Assembly (NCBI GenBank): GCA_033961575.1
Contig: CM066728.1
Location: 31,992,352 to 32,056,351, forward strand
Reading direction: 5' to 3'
Length of the DNA stretch: 64,000 nucleotides
From: Aselliscus stoliczkanus
Taxonomy: Eukaryota > Chordata > Mammalia > Chiroptera > Hipposideridae
The translations under genes were made by a program, and so were the position numbers. The notes below the pieces were generated by a model, which worked only from the letters and a program-made list of their open reading frames with translations, made no database searches and was not told the origin of the DNA. This document shows, piece after piece, positions 13,420-26,288 of this stretch (the stretch's first letter is position 1; each line of letters opens with the position of its first letter).

Positions 13420-14655
13420 AATTCAAAACTTCCATTCATCAAAACACATCGTCAGAGTAAAAGGGTTAGCAACAGAGAGTCACATCCAGAAGGCATGAAA
13501 ATCCCTACAAATCAACGTGACAAAACTCAGTTTACAAATGGACAAGAAGATAGGTCAAATCATTATACTGTACACCAAAAACGTATACAATGTTCTGTCC
13601 ATTATATCTGAAGTCAGAAAAAAGCCACTTGGGTGGTAGTGTTTGGATGGGAAGAAGGGAGATGCTATCAGAGAAGACTCTTAAGATACTAGATTAGATG
13701 GTTAAAGGGGACATCAGCTAATGGGAAAGATCTACAGGCCTGGCGAGTGGTGGAAGGCAAGACGGGGAGGAACTAACACTTAGGAACAGCTCTTCTCTTG
13801 GTAGGTGTCCTAGCAGTTTCCCCAGCTGAGTGGGGTACATCCAGGTTACCCAGGAGTGAGCCTTGGATTGACAGACTTCCTCTGATTTTTAAAAAAGACA
13901 AGAGGCTTGAACAGATACTTCACAGAGGAGGATGTCCAAACAGTCAAGAACATATGACAACGTGTTAGTAACCATGCTGCGGGAAGGGGCCAACATTTGT
14001 ACAACTACTCTGGAAACTTGTTTAGCAATATTTACTAAAGCTGAATATATGCACATGCTATGACCCAGAAATTTACTCCTAAGTATTAACATTGTGCTCA
14101 ACAGACATGTACACATTCAGGTGCCGTGAGATTGGTGCATGTATATTGATAACACAATTATTCAAAAGAACAAAAAAATGGAAGTAACTAAAATTTCTTT
14201 TAGCAGAAGACTATGTAAATATGTTGTAGTATAGTAGTAATACAATGAAATGCTATACAGGCATGAAAATTACTCTACATACAACATCATGCATGACTCT
14301 CACTAATATAATGCTAAATAAATGTCAGGCAGGCACAAAAGACACATATTGATACGTTTCATTTATATGAATTTTAAAATATAACAACAACAAGAAGGTT
14401 TTAGAGCCAAATACTTAGGTGGTAAATTATACACGAAAGCAACAAAGATATTACCAGAAGCGTTAGAACATGATGGCCTTGGTGACTGCAGAGAGGAATT
14501 GGGAGGAGGCATAAGACAGGCTTCTGAGGAAATGGCAGCAATTTATTTCTTGATCTTGGTGGTGGGTAAAAGCGTTCTTTTTGTGACAAATCATTATGCA
14601 CCTTTTATGTATGTGTGTTCTATTTTTCCAATAAAAAAGAAAAAAAAAAAAGGAT
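13420..14655 (+). repeat. Old L1 3' end (ORF2 C-terminus and 3' UTR remnants)
   Basis: The segment follows the usual L1 3' order: 'aaaattcaaaacttcc' and 'acaaatggacaaga', then 'catgctatgacccagaaatt', 'gaaatgctatacaggcatga', 'gtgactgcagagaggaattgg' and an A-rich end at 14633-14652. It is heavily decayed. A stretch inside it (about 13560-13890) fits the L1 poorly and may be a separate insertion. Confidence 0.6.
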
Positions 14656-14689
14656 GGGATAGTTACATGTTAAATTCTCTTATTCATTT

Positions 14690-14995
14690 TTATTCAGTGA
14701 ATATTTATTAAACGCCCACAAGGTCAGTTGTAGGCGCTACCTATACAGCAATGGGCAAGAGACAAAATCCCCCACATTCTAGTTGATGAAGACAGACAAT
14801 AAACAAGATATGTAATAACAAAAGCAACAATAGTGACAGTAAATCACATACATGAATGTAGAAGGGTTTGTTAGTGATAAGTGCTAGCAAGAAAAATAAA
14901 GCAGGGATAGGGAATTTGTGTTAGGGGGTAGCAGTCAGGAAAGTCTTACTGAGATGGTGACATTTGAGTTAAGATTTAAAAGAAGTGAAGGAGTA
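14690..14995 (+). repeat. Ancient mammalian interspersed repeat
   Basis: The phrases 'cagtgaatatttattaaacg', 'tgtaggcgctacctatacag' and 'agacagacaataaacaagat' belong to an old dispersed mammalian repeat also seen at 45150-46010, 48740-49110 and 56697-56940. I cannot settle whether it is LINE-2 or another family. Confidence 0.5.
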
Positions 14996-15487
14996 AAAAG
15001 ACAACACACAGAATGGGAGAAAATATTTGCAAATCATTACCTAATAAGAGTGAAATACCCAGAATATATAAAGAACTCCTCTAATTCAATAACAAAAGGA
15101 CAAACTCAATTAAAATCCCAAATAAACCAATTAAAAAATGGACAAAGTAATGGAACAGGCATTTCTCTGAAGAAGTTACACAAATGGCAAGTAAGCACAT
15201 GGAAAGATACTCAATACCACTTCACACCTAATATGAAGGGTATCGTTTTTAAATGGGGGAAAAACAAGTGTTGGTGAGGATGTAGAGAAACTGGAGCCCT
15301 CATACATTGCTAGTGGGAATGTAAAATGGTGCAGCTGCTGTGGAAAATATTGGCAGTTTCCGAAAAAGTTAAACATAGAATTACCATATGACCCAGTAAT
15401 TCCCCCCATGAGTATATACCCCCCCAAAAGTGAAAACATGGACTCAAACAGGTGCTTGTACACAATGTTTATAGCACTTTTCAACAG
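14996..15487 (+). repeat. L1 3' fragment
   Basis: The L1 ORF2 C-terminal/3' UTR order is clear: 'gaatgggagaaaatatttgc', 'agtgttggtgaggatgtaga', 'tagtgggaatgtaaaatggt' and 'accatatgacccagtaattc'. The 119-codon frame at 14918-15277 spans its edge and is not a gene. Confidence 0.8.
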
Positions 15488-15633
15488 CTATTTAAGGCAC
15501 TATGTTGACATTTTGATGAAAAAATTTTGATGAAAAGATGGCAGAGGAGGCAAGAACATAAAGAATATGAGGACAATACTCAGGGTAGCATTTTGTACAT
15601 GCTTACTCTTCCATCAACTATCACTTTAGGCCT

Positions 15634-15994
15634 TGTTATAGAATGAATTGTGTACCTCCAAAATTCATACATTAATATCCTAACCCCCAAACCTCAGAAT
15701 GTAACTGTATTTGGAGACAGGGTCTTTAAAGACGTAATTAAGGTAAAATGAGATTACGAGGTAGGCCCTAATCCAATATGACTGGTATCTTTAGAAGAAG
15801 AGGAGATTAGGATACAGACACAAGCAGAGGAAAGATCTATGAAGGCACTGGAGGAAGATGGCTATCGACAAGCCAAGAAGACAGATCTTAGAAGAAATCA
15901 ATCCAGTCAATATCTTGATCTCAAACTTCTAGCCTTCAAATCAATTTCTGTTATTTAAGCTATCCAGCATGGGCAGCCCTAGCAAACTAACACA
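15634..15994 (+). repeat. Solo MaLR-type (MLT1/MST-like) LTR
   Basis: The element starts with TG (tgttatagaatgaattgtgt) and ends with CA (cagccctagcaaactaacaca). Internal phrases 'gtatttggagacagggtctt' and 'caatttctgttatttaagc' are typical of placental MaLR LTRs. No internal retroviral region is present. The flanking 5-mers (ggcct, gaccc) match only partly, as expected for an old insertion. Confidence 0.7.
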
Positions 15995-16715
15995 GACCCC
16001 ATTCCCTTTTCTGGGATGGATAGAAGATAAGATCTTTAAGAGCAGAAGAAAGCCATTGGAGAGTTTCAAGTGTAAAAATGATATAAATATATTTATATAT
16101 TAACAACTCACTTTGGCTTTTATTTGTAAATGGATCAGAGTTGGCTGAACTGGAGATGAAGAAACCAATTAGCAGGTTACTGCATTAGTCCAGGCAAAAA
16201 GATCTGATGCGATGGCAACAGTGATAGAGAAAAGTGAGAAACATTTATTAGAGGTGGAAGAGATGGCACTTAGTACAGATGAGTTGGGGAAGGACGGGGA
16301 GGTGAAAGAACAGAAGAAGTCATGAATGACTCAGGTTTCTGGCAAGAGGAACTGGATGGATGTAGCTGAGATAGGAAACTCTAGAAGAGAAGATTTAAAG
16401 AAGAGGAGAATCAAAGTGCAGTTTCAGACACAATTAGCTTGATATATCTGTGAGATTTCCCTGAAAATATATATGAAATGAGTCTGGAAAGCCAGAAAAG
16501 AGATTTAGGTAAGAGATATACATTTTGGAGTTACTGATATATTTTTAAAGCTGTAAGAGTAGATGAAATTACCCAGGAAAAGAATAAGTATGAGGGAGAA
16601 AGGAGGGTTAGCCTGGGGCTGAACTCAATGGAATGCCGATATTTAGGGAGGTAGGTGTTCCATAAATGATGAGTATCACTAGATTTGCCCATATTTTCTG
16701 CCTGGAAATGTATGG
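15995..16715 (+). repeat. Ancient interspersed repeat, internal part
   Basis: Phrases such as 'aaagccattggagagttt', 'gcattagtccaggcaaaaag' and 'gaatgactcaggtttctggc' follow the order of the same old mammalian repeat as at 14690-14995, which suggests that the L1 and the LTR between them were inserted into it. The family is not resolved. Confidence 0.5.
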
Positions 16716-17506
16716 GAGGCATGTATTACATGAATCAAAATAATTTAGTAAGTTAGTATACAGGCAATAAAAATGGGTGGCTTATTTTTAAATATGCCTT
16801 CAATCTTCTATTTTCCAGTAAAAACCCATTAAAGTCACTAATACTGTCAACTAAACATACACACACTAGAAGATTTACTCTCTTTCTTCTGCTTTATACA
16901 TATAAAATTACAACCATGAACCCATTTAGGAAATTAATTACTTATATTGTTTAAGCGGGTCTCATGCATTAATCCCAAACTTAAACTTTCTGCACTGTAT
17001 CTGAAAACACTGCAAAATGAAAATGAAGGTGCAAAGATTAACATTCTGCCAATTTCTTAAAAGAGAAGATGTATTCGTTAACCTATTCTTTTTTATTTTT
17101 AATTTGTAATCCTGTCTACAAGTACCTGGATAATGTTGCACATACCCATTAGCAAAATTCCCATGAAACAGAATTTAGTAAGGTCTTCAGAGAGGTCTAA
17201 CTTGATGAAAGCCAACAGTAATAATATTCTTTGCTGTCCCATTACTTAGGAATTAGGAGACATACATTTTCCAAGAGAGAAATGCATTTTCCAAGAGACT
17301 CTGCAAATTATCCAAGCAGAAATATCCTCTAAATAATACAGATATATATCAGATAAGAATTAAACCTAATTTATTTTGCTTAGCTTTTAAACTTAAGCTG
17401 GATATCAGAGTTAGAAATGATACAATTACATGTTCACCCAGGAAATCAGTAGAGAATTCTAGTAAAAGAAAAACCACTAATCTCTTGTCCTAATTGAATC
17501 TAAAAA
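16716..17506. other. Unique AT-rich spacer
   Basis: I see no gene. A small imperfect tandem duplication of 'cattttccaagaga' lies at about 17266-17300. Confidence 0.45.
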
Positions 17507-17508
17507 TA

Positions 17509-17589
17509 TTGGATTGTTGGAAAAGGCATAATGTATTTTTTCTATGTTTTTCGTTGCAAAAATGCGTCATGACTTTTCCGACAACCCAA
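17509..17589. mobile_element. Mini-mariner MITE, copy 1 (81 bp)
   Basis: An almost fully palindromic element. The left end is ttggattgttggaaaag and the reverse complement of the right end is ttgggttgtcggaaaag. TA flanks both sides (17507-17508 and 17590-17591), as in Tc1/mariner insertions. It resembles MADE1-type mariner MITEs in design. The minus frame at 17490-17675 overlaps it by chance. Confidence 0.85.
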
Positions 17590-17591
17590 TA

Positions 17592-18419
17592 CTTTGCTAG
17601 ATACTTAAAGAGGAAGTTTTCTCCTTTTAAGTTATAGGAATGAAAGGCAGAGGTAAAATTTAAATAATATTTCAAGTTCTTTGAATGGATTTATAAAACA
17701 AAAATCATTATGTACCATTTACAAAATAAATACATCGATAGATTATATTCTCTGTAACTATAACTATATACAGTTATAGATAATTATAAATATATCCCAG
17801 TATCTCTATTATTATTTGTTGACTATCTTTACTATTATCGTTCAAAAAACTAGATATCTAATTAAAGCTCACAGACCGAAAAAAAAAACACGAAACTCTA
17901 TTCATACATATAAGCATTAGCCATTTCTGTCACCCATAATATTCTGTCATTCAATAAATATTTAAAGAACAGCAATTACATGAATAAACCATGGGAAGGA
18001 ACAAACTCTTGAGCAAAGAAAGGTCCTTCTCTAGGTAGGCAGACTGCGCTTTATGGCTAAGCCCCAACTATAGGAGGAGTGGACTTGGGACAGTCTCTTA
18101 GATCTGCTCTTAGTACTGCTTGTCTCTTAGATCAATGGATCAATCCTGGCAGCCAAAGAGGTAAGAGATGTTACATTCAGCTCGGATTCAGAAGGTATCA
18201 GGTGGAGAGGTGCAAGCAAAAGCCTTCTGGGTAGAGGGGAAAGAACAAATTTGCACTTTTCTGTGAGGCAGCGTGACTACGTGATTTCCCAAGGTTCTCT
18301 TCAATTCTATGACTCGAGGGTGTTGAAAGGCACACCCACATGAGCAAATGGAACTGGGGAACTGAAGTAATTAGAGAACCACAAAATGTCAGTAGGAAAG
18401 AGTTTTGGCAGTCACGTAA
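17592..18419. other. Unique spacer
   Basis: I see no gene or clear repeat. It is AT-rich up to about 17960 and more mixed after that. Confidence 0.45.
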
Positions 18420-18515
18420 TTTAACACTCTTATTTAATAGATGAGGAAACTAGTCCTACAAAGATGAACTGACTTACATAAAGTAGAGTGGTAGGGCAAG
18501 TCATTATTCTTTTCA
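18420..18515 (-). repeat. Probable MIR fragment
   Basis: 'agatgaggaaactagtcct' followed by 'agtagagtggtagggcaagt' resembles the reverse complement of the MIR core. Short and diverged. Confidence 0.5.
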
Positions 18516-19149
18516 CTTCATTATTATGGTAACCCAAGACAAAACAGCACTTCCACCTGCATATCCAGCTAATCTATAGAAAAAATTTATCCTGATGAAT
18601 TTGCACAATTACTTCCTTCTCTAACTCATTCTACACAGAAATACATAAAAGCTATGCTGAGGGTAAATCGTTTGATAAATATGGCTGGTAAGGTGCCAAG
18701 CTGTCTTAAGTAAAAGAGTTATAATGTGAGGTTAAAGTCTTCAATTAAAAAAAAAGCCACTGTGAAAATTCCACAAAAGTTAACATAATACCATTGCCAT
18801 GTTTAAAATCCTAATTACAAACAAACAAAAATATGTTAGCCCGATAAATACACTGCATACAGGAATTGTCCAATGTGGAGATGATTTCTCTTTCTCCCTC
18901 AAGCTCTGTGATTCCAGTAGGCTCTAAAACCTCACAGGCATGCATGGCCCTGCTGTTTGAGGAGGGCAGTGGGTAAACTGAAAACCCAGAGCTTATATTG
19001 AGGTGTGATAAAGGTTACAAAGGGACAACTGACACTAATAAATAGAATACAAGCCACAAAATGCATTTTCCCAGGGTTAAACCAACCAAGTGATAACTTT
19101 TCTTTTCTCAATCTTTGATAAGCACTTGGACAAAATGGCTTATCTGTTT
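18516..19149. other. Unique spacer
   Basis: I see no gene or clear repeat. Confidence 0.4.
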
Positions 19150-19620
19150 AAGAATGCAGTCCATATGTAAACAGCAAAAGCAAATTTCTAGCTTATATGC
19201 ATGGCATTCAAAACTTCAGAGCCTGGCCCGTGACCCTTCCGACGGCCTCATGGTCCAGGTTCCTCTTAAAGCGCTGTATGCACTGGCAGTACTGCGTGCT
19301 CTGCACTCTGCCCTTGGGTTCTTGTTCACGCCGCCCCGCGTTCTCCCACAGTGCCCCCAACTGCTCTCAGGGCGCATGTGCGCACACTCGGGTACATGTA
19401 CCAGCTACTCCATTTGGCCAGATCCTAATACTCACTTTAGCCACATCATTGCACCCGATGCATGTCTCTGTCATTGCCTTTCCCCGCTATACAGTATGGA
19501 ATTACCTACCTTTGCACCACAGGTGGTTAGGCTCCTCAAGGACAGGGCTATGCTTTCTTTTTGTTATTGTAGTCCAAGAACCTAGCATGCTACCTAATCA
19601 TAGTAGCTAATAACTCGTAT
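19150..19620 (+). repeat. LINE-2 3' region with local CpG cluster
   Basis: 'cagagcctggcccgtgaccc' near 19216, 'ggctcctcaaggacagggct' near 19530 and 'aagaacctagcatgctacct' match L2 3' consensus phrases in order. The two overlapping frames across it (156 and 137 codons) read repeat sequence. Between about 19225 and 19400 CpG dinucleotides are unusually frequent for this AT-rich window. Confidence 0.6.
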
Positions 19621-21316
19621 GTTCATGGAGCTTAATTTTAAGAAAAGGAGGTTGCTAAATTTAAACATGGCTTTTCCACTACAGGGGAAAAATACTATAT
19701 ATGGAGTATCAGAATCAATGGATTTTGTCTAAATGATGACTTTCCAATTATACAGGATTTGGCCCAATGATAGTACTCTTGTAGGTCTTAGAAGTCTTGC
19801 TTACTCAGTAAATATATGGGCTAAAATCACAATAATTAAACTCTAAGTCCTGATTTCATAGTTAGCTTGAAACATGGCTTCTCACACTTAAAGGTCCCTG
19901 CCTCAAGCTGGGAAAAGCAGATTTGAGGTTTTGAACATATTTAGCTAAAAAGACAATAATTTTTGCTGTCAACATAACAGCAAACTATTTTTGACCAGAA
20001 ACCTTTACTCTGTATAAAAACTGTGTAAAAGTGTACATGAAGTATTGTCATTAAATGTGTAATCAAAAGTATCTATTTTAGCTGTTAGGACATTTAACAC
20101 AGTATCTATCTCTATATACCCTTTTCATTCTGGCTAAAACATTACTCTGTTGTTATGTAAATAATACAATACCTTTGGAAGTCATGTCATCACCATATTT
20201 TCTGTCCTCTTAAAAATTACAATGTGCATGAGCAGGTTGCCAACTTGGAGCCAATCAAAATGCATCTTCTGTAGTATTCATTAACTGTAATTTATTATGT
20301 GTACGCTGATATGTCATTATGATTTTCAGCTTTGGTATTGAAATATTTAGCTATGGTTGCTGAATATAATCAGCAAGATAAGAGTTTTGAATATGATTAC
20401 ATGAAGCTCCTTAAATATAGTGAGAAATTGTGTTAAGAAGAGCACTGACAGCTAAAAACTTGAGCTTTTTTCTGTAATAAATATTATAGGTGATGTTATC
20501 TTTTTCTGGAAATTATACTTTAATCTAATTATAAGTACTTATTTGATTACTGAAGCATTATCATTACAGATTTAGAATAGGTGCATTATTTAACTTTTCA
20601 AAACACGTGTTAGTATCCTAGCCAAGGAATTCCAGGTAAACTACAGATACCAAATGAAAATCATATTATGTTTCCATTATATAGTTTTAAAGGCTATGAT
20701 CTTAATGCCCAAATTTTGATTTCCTCTTTGTTCAGAAAGTTACTTTATTATGTTCATATTCATACACAGAAAATCTGGATAACGGGTGTGTACTTTCAAG
20801 AGTGACTATGTATTTTGCATCCTAAATTAAACAACCTAATATAATTTACAGCGTTAAGAACAAGGTAATTAAAAAGCATATGTTGGTTTAATTTAAATGA
20901 GTATTAATTTCTCAATTTAGTTACAATTTACATTTCTTATCGGCTAATTGGAAGTTTTGTTTCTGCAAAATAAAAAGGTAAGCTCAGCATTTGCTTCATG
21001 TTATGAAGGATGCTAAATTTATTATATAACAGACACCTGAAAATCCATTGTTCACCTGCAGCATAACAGGACACCCCCTCCCCCTCCATATTACCCTCAA
21101 TACATGTAGACCCAAAATCCTAGACAGGCAGGTACAATAACTAATTTGATTATGGGATTAATTTAAGGCCGTAACTATCTAGAAGAAATTGTTAACTTGT
21201 AATCATGCTGTTCTGTTACAAATTTTTAACTGGTAGTGGTGACAGATGAAGTCTGAGCTCATTTTTCCATCCATATTAGTTCTCTGCTAACCTAATTACC
21301 AGATTATGATTTACAA
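19621..21316. other. Unique AT-rich region
   Basis: About 1.7 kb with almost no recognisable repeat. It is the sort of stretch where conserved non-coding elements may lie, but I see no motif that proves one. Confidence 0.4.
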
Positions 21317-21475
21317 AATCCTCTTGAAATCATCAAATGAACTAATAATGCATATTCTAAAAATGAAATGGTTCTAATGAGTTGATATTTTTCTCTAATC
21401 CTCTTAAATCATCAAATGAACTAATAATTCATACTCTAAAAATGAGATGGTTCTAATGAGTTGATGTTTTTTTCT
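21317..21475 (+). repeat. 80-bp tandem duplication (two copies)
   Basis: Copy 1 (21317-21396) and copy 2 (21397-21475) share phrases such as atcatcaaatgaactaataa and atggttctaatgagttgat with only a few changes and a 1-bp deletion. The unit is not a recognised repeat. Confidence 0.93.
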
Positions 21476-21679
21476 TATCTTGAATATACCAGGAGCTCAT
21501 AAATAACGTTTTTATTTTACAGTTAAAATATAGTGTCTGGGGTATCCTACTATGAATTCAACACAGATAGCACTGGCAGATAGTTCAGTCTGGACTATAG
21601 TACTTGAGTAAAGCATGGAGCATAGGTTTTATTTTTAATTTAGGCAAATAATAACACTGGATAATTTAACTTATAATTT

Positions 21680-21945
21680 TTTAATAGCTTTATGGAAATA
21701 CTAGTATACCACACAACTCACCAATTTAGTGTATAATTCAATAGTTCTTAATATATTCACAGAGTTATGTAACTATCACTATAGTTAATTATAAAGCATT
21801 TTCATCACCCCCCAAAAGAAACCCCATACCCTTTAGCTATCATCCACCAATCATCCTAACCTCCTCTGCCCTGACCCCAGTCATCCTAGGCAACCAGCAA
21901 TAAACTTTCTGTGCCTATAAATTTGTATATTTTGGAAACAATACA
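21680..21945 (-). repeat. Old L1 3' UTR fragment
   Basis: 'agtgtataattcaatagttc', 'atattcacagagttatgtaa', 'cattttcatcaccccccaaa' and 'ggcaaccagcaataaacttt' are the reverse complement of a placental L1M-type 3' UTR. Confidence 0.75.
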
Positions 21946-22296
21946 AATTTTAAACAGATCCCAAGTGCACACCAATATTTAAGGAATGAGATATAAAAAA
22001 AGCTTTGCAAACACAAAAGCTGGGAAATGCCTTGAAGCATAGAATTAAAAACTAGAAAAGTGCTATCCTGGACTGTAAGGGAAGATAGAGTTTTAAATAG
22101 GAAAGAGTGATTCAAGTGTCAAAGGCTTCCAAGAACCAATTGAGACAAGGACTAACACATTTTAATTTTAGATTCAATGACAGGACAATGTTACTGATGT
22201 TGGCAAAAGTATTTATTTGATGGATTGGTGGGGAGGAGTCAACCCCAATTGATTAGAAGGGTGACTATAAAGTGAGAAAGTCAAATGAAGGTAGAA

Positions 22297-22491
22297 CAGG
22301 GGTTGGTAAACTATATAGTCCACAGGCTTGCTGTCAGTTTTTGTAAATAAAGGTTTATTGGCACTAGCCACACTCATTTGTTTATGTATTGTTTATGGCT
22401 GCTTTAGCGTTACCATGGCAATGTTGTATAGCCTGCAAGTTTAAAATATTTATTATTTGGCTCTTTGCAGAAAGAAGTTTGCCAACCCCTA
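22297..22491 (+). mobile_element. hAT-type non-autonomous DNA element, complete
   Basis: It starts caggggttggtaaactata and ends in the inverted form aagtttgccaacccct. Internal 'tttttgtaaataaaggttta' and 'atgtattgtttatggctgct' are typical of an old mammalian hAT-Charlie-like MITE. The flanking 8-mers aggtagaa and ttgtagac match at five consecutive positions, fitting a decayed 8-bp hAT duplication. Confidence 0.8.
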
Positions 22492-22499
22492 TTGTAGAC

Positions 22500-25400
22500 A
22501 AATGTCTCAAATTCATAGTTCTCCTTACCAAAAGTGACCTAATAATCATCTATATTCCACATTCTGTTCACTACTGCCAGTTAAAAAGGGTCTCCTGTTC
22601 CATGTAAGTGGAAGTGAATAAAATCAGTTGTATTGAATACAGTGTAATTATTCATCTCAAGATTGAAATTTCAGGCCCTCTTCACTACCATCTGATGAAC
22701 TGTTACTTTATAGAAAAGGCTGGTTGGTGACAGCTGCAGAGGCTGTTAGATCATATCTTTGGAATAAATAGAATGCATCACTTAGTAGCTCATATTTATA
22801 TACATTTTCAAACAATAAAGTCTTACATCATGCAAACTTCTTTAAATGAACATAAATGTGATTTAAAAGTTGATAATTAAAAAAATAAAATTTGCCTCAA
22901 GTATTATCTCTTTTCTAAACTTTATTAATAATAAATGCTTTTTGGAGTGATTAGTTCCAAGTAGTTTAATTAGTCATATATTCATATAAAGTTCATAAAA
23001 ATATTGTTTCACTGTCAGTTTTAAAACTCCAGTTTATCCACTTAAGAAGTAAGAAGCCAAAGGTTGAATCAGGAACATTAAAATTGGACTGTTCAGCGTT
23101 TGCTTGTATATGTGGTCTTTGCCTGGAATGACTCATAACATAATAAAGCTACACAATTTGGTTTGACATTTTGTATCTGTTGATGATTAGAGAGGCCAAA
23201 TGCCTCTCTAAGTCTAGTCATTAATATTAATGAGTTTTGTGACCTATGCCAAGTTAATAAAACAAACCTTTAAATATCCTATTAAGAAGTTCTCAATAAT
23301 AATTTTGTGCTTAAAATTACTTTATAAAATTCTTTTATAGTACTGAAAACTAAGGGTTTCAAAAGCATTTCCTATCCTGCATAGCAATTACAGAATGGTG
23401 AGAGCACCTATCAAATATCACTTTTTGATTACAGGTCACATAAGGGCTTTGAAATCATAGATTCACAGATTAGCGAATTAAGACACAGATTACTCCATAG
23501 ATGAATGGAATATAATATGAGAATAGGTTAAATCAGTTTAACCCTAAGGTGATTACAAGTAATTTTTACTTTCAAATCAAATCTGAATTAACAAATACAA
23601 AATTGATATGGTTGGTGGAATTTACCCAAAGAGTTGTGAAAAAAATTACTCATTTGTGTCATGAAGTTGGAAAAAGTTAATGATATTTAAAAACAAAGAA
23701 TGTTTGTGTAGAGCAACGTTACTTGAGGTGGGGTTACATAATGGCTGAAGGGTTTCTCTTTTACATGTTTATAAAGAGACTGGCTTAAATAAAAGTTTAC
23801 AGAAATTTGTAGACAGCCAAGGACTATGCTGCAAAATCAGAACTTTTCCAGACAGACACAGGCTCCTCATAGATGGGCCAGACTAATTTGAAACCAGAAC
23901 GACTGGTAAACATGGCTGACTGATGCTCTTCTTAGATGATCTACCACATGGTGGCTTCGGAGTAATGGCCATATTACTGGTCATGAGCTCAGTTTGGTCT
24001 TGGCTTAGAATGTTAACCCAGTTCAGGGAGAGTGCTTATATTTATGGGGTAAGAACTACATCTGAGATAGCTAGTAAAGTATACAAAATGCATGAAGCAG
24101 GACTGGCAATCTGCCCTAACATTCATATGGGAATGCTTACCAAACTGATCATAAAAAGAGGCAGCATCCCTTCCCCTTTCCTTTCTATTCGCCATGTCAC
24201 CACCTGATCTGAGGATTTATTTCTCAAAAATTGCAAAGCTTAATTTGCTTAAATTCCTTTTCTTCAGTCTCATCATGCCCTAGACTATTCTAAATATGGA
24301 TGCCCAATTCAGTTTTTAAAGTGCCACTTTCATTAGGTTTTCTTCTACTAGAAATAGTATCTCCCTGATGACCAACAGTTAAAGTTCTATCTCTTTTGCC
24401 TAGAAGTCAAAGCTTTCCATAAACTAGTCCCAGTCTACCTTTCAGTTTTTAATTATGAAATATTTCAGCTATTACAATTACTAATATTAACAGATATTCA
24501 TGTAGCCCAGCACCTAGATATAATTCATATTAACGTTTATTTAACCTTTTAAATAAAGAGGACAGTTAAAGTCTACCTCTCATCCATTTCCTTTCCTTTA
24601 ATAGAAAGATAAAGACTTCCTGAAAATAAAAATATGAAGTGGGGAATCAGGCATGAAACAAGACTTAAAATGTAAAAATATCATTAATTACACCAAGATT
24701 AGAAGAATTTTTTTCTTAATGTCACCCATTTCTTATTAGACTGGAAAGTTGAAAATAACAATAAAATGGCAATTAACATCTCTTTACCTTCACTTCAAAT
24801 TTGTGTTAGAGGTGAAATTAGACCTAGTCTTTTGAGATGGGATTTGAATATGCGGAAATGGGGTAAAGAGTATTTTAATTATTAATTTTCCCACTTCTAT
24901 CCCTTTTTCCTCTAACAAAAGGTAGAGAAGTTAACATTGGCAAGGCATAGATGAGAAGGAATAGAAGCCAATTAACTTCTTTAAAAACCTCTATGTATGT
25001 AAACTGAGAATCTTACAATCTAAAGCATCAGTAGTATTTAAATGGTGTTGTTAGAAAAAGATAAAGGAGAGGCCAGCAAGTGGCTTCTACTTTCAAATTA
25101 AGCCTTAATTTATCCTTTACATGACATTGTAGCTAATGCCCTCATCTTCTGATAAGAGAGGAGACTGCTAGAAAATCAACTCTCTGACTGCTGAGTGCTA
25201 TGGTGGCAGTAAGAGCAATGTGAGGTGCTCTGAAATGAACTGTAAAATGACAGAGCTAGGTTTTAGGAAGGGCTAGTCTGACTAGCTGAACTTTCACTAA
25301 GCAGTCATTTTTGTAACTACCGAAGGGCATGAACTAGAATAATAAACATTATGGCTTCAACCACACATTCAAAATTTCACCTGGGTTACAGGTGAACAAA

Positions 25401-26154
25401 CCTGCAAAATAAAACCCTGCCCCCACTCCCCCCACCCTCAGCACCATATCCTGCACTTTAATCACTAGGATTCATTGAAGGAAAATGGACACCTTTCTCA
25501 GAAAGTACAGCCAGATGGACCCTATCTGGAGGGGGCAGTTGGGAACTGGAACAGTTTGGATTGATTTAGGGGCCACACTGGTAGTTAAAGGCTCCGCAGC
25601 TCTGGCATTTTCAACACCAGGGTACAGGTTCCCACTCTGGATAAAGTCCAGCTTTCTCTAACGCTTAATCTTCCCAGGGAGTATGGTCTGCTGCAATTTA
25701 AATATGTCTTAGTGTTCAGCACACTTTTTTTTTTTAAGTCTTCAAAGAACAAAATATAAACTATTTTCTAAAATGCATGTGTATGTATAAATAAAAACTG
25801 GCTTACATATTAGTGAAGAATTTTTATAAAACCATACAAATTTTAGTCATAACAATCAAATATCAAACCTCATTTGAAGTTTACATCTTTGCTAGATTAA
25901 CTGTTTCTATTACAGAGACTAAAGAGACAATTTCCAAAGCACTGTTTTCAAATTTTATACTCATGTCTCAACAGGAAACAATGGTGTCTGATCATACGCT
26001 GGCCATTTTAAGTGCAAGATTTTACTGACATAGAAATATTGCCAAATACTGTACAAATAGGCCTGATTTTACCTCAGATTATTTTGGAAATGAGTAACAA
26101 AGTTATAAAAAAAACTTTTCATTTTGCTGGTACAAAAATGTAAAGAACAAAATG
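22500..26154. other. Long mostly unique AT-rich region
   Basis: No gene is supported. A weak L2-like phrase (gtcaaagctttccataaact) occurs near 24406. A C-rich patch lies at about 25420-25440. The 94-codon frame at 23923-24207 has no recognisable domain. Confidence 0.4.
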
Positions 26155-26164
26155 CATTTAATCC

Positions 26165-26278
26165 AGGGCCGGCCGAGTGGCGCGGTGGTTGAGTGCTGGA
26201 TTGGGACGCCAGCGACCCCGGTTCAGGTCCCATATATGAGGGCCAGTGACACTGCCTTCAAAAAAAAAAAAAAAAATT
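26165..26278 (+). mobile_element. Short tRNA-headed SINE
   Basis: Head 'ggccggccgagtggcgcggt', end 'gacactgccttc' and poly(A). The target duplication catttaatcc is at 26155-26164 and 26279-26288. Confidence 0.92.
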
Positions 26279-26288
26279 CATTTAATCC

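Noticed and set aside
15634..15994. Endogenous retrovirus with coding capacity
   Set aside because: Only an LTR-like segment is present, with no internal region on either side.
19115..19610. Overlapping 156- and 137-codon plus frames as a gene
   Set aside because: The sequence follows the L2 3' consensus, and neither frame shows a domain.
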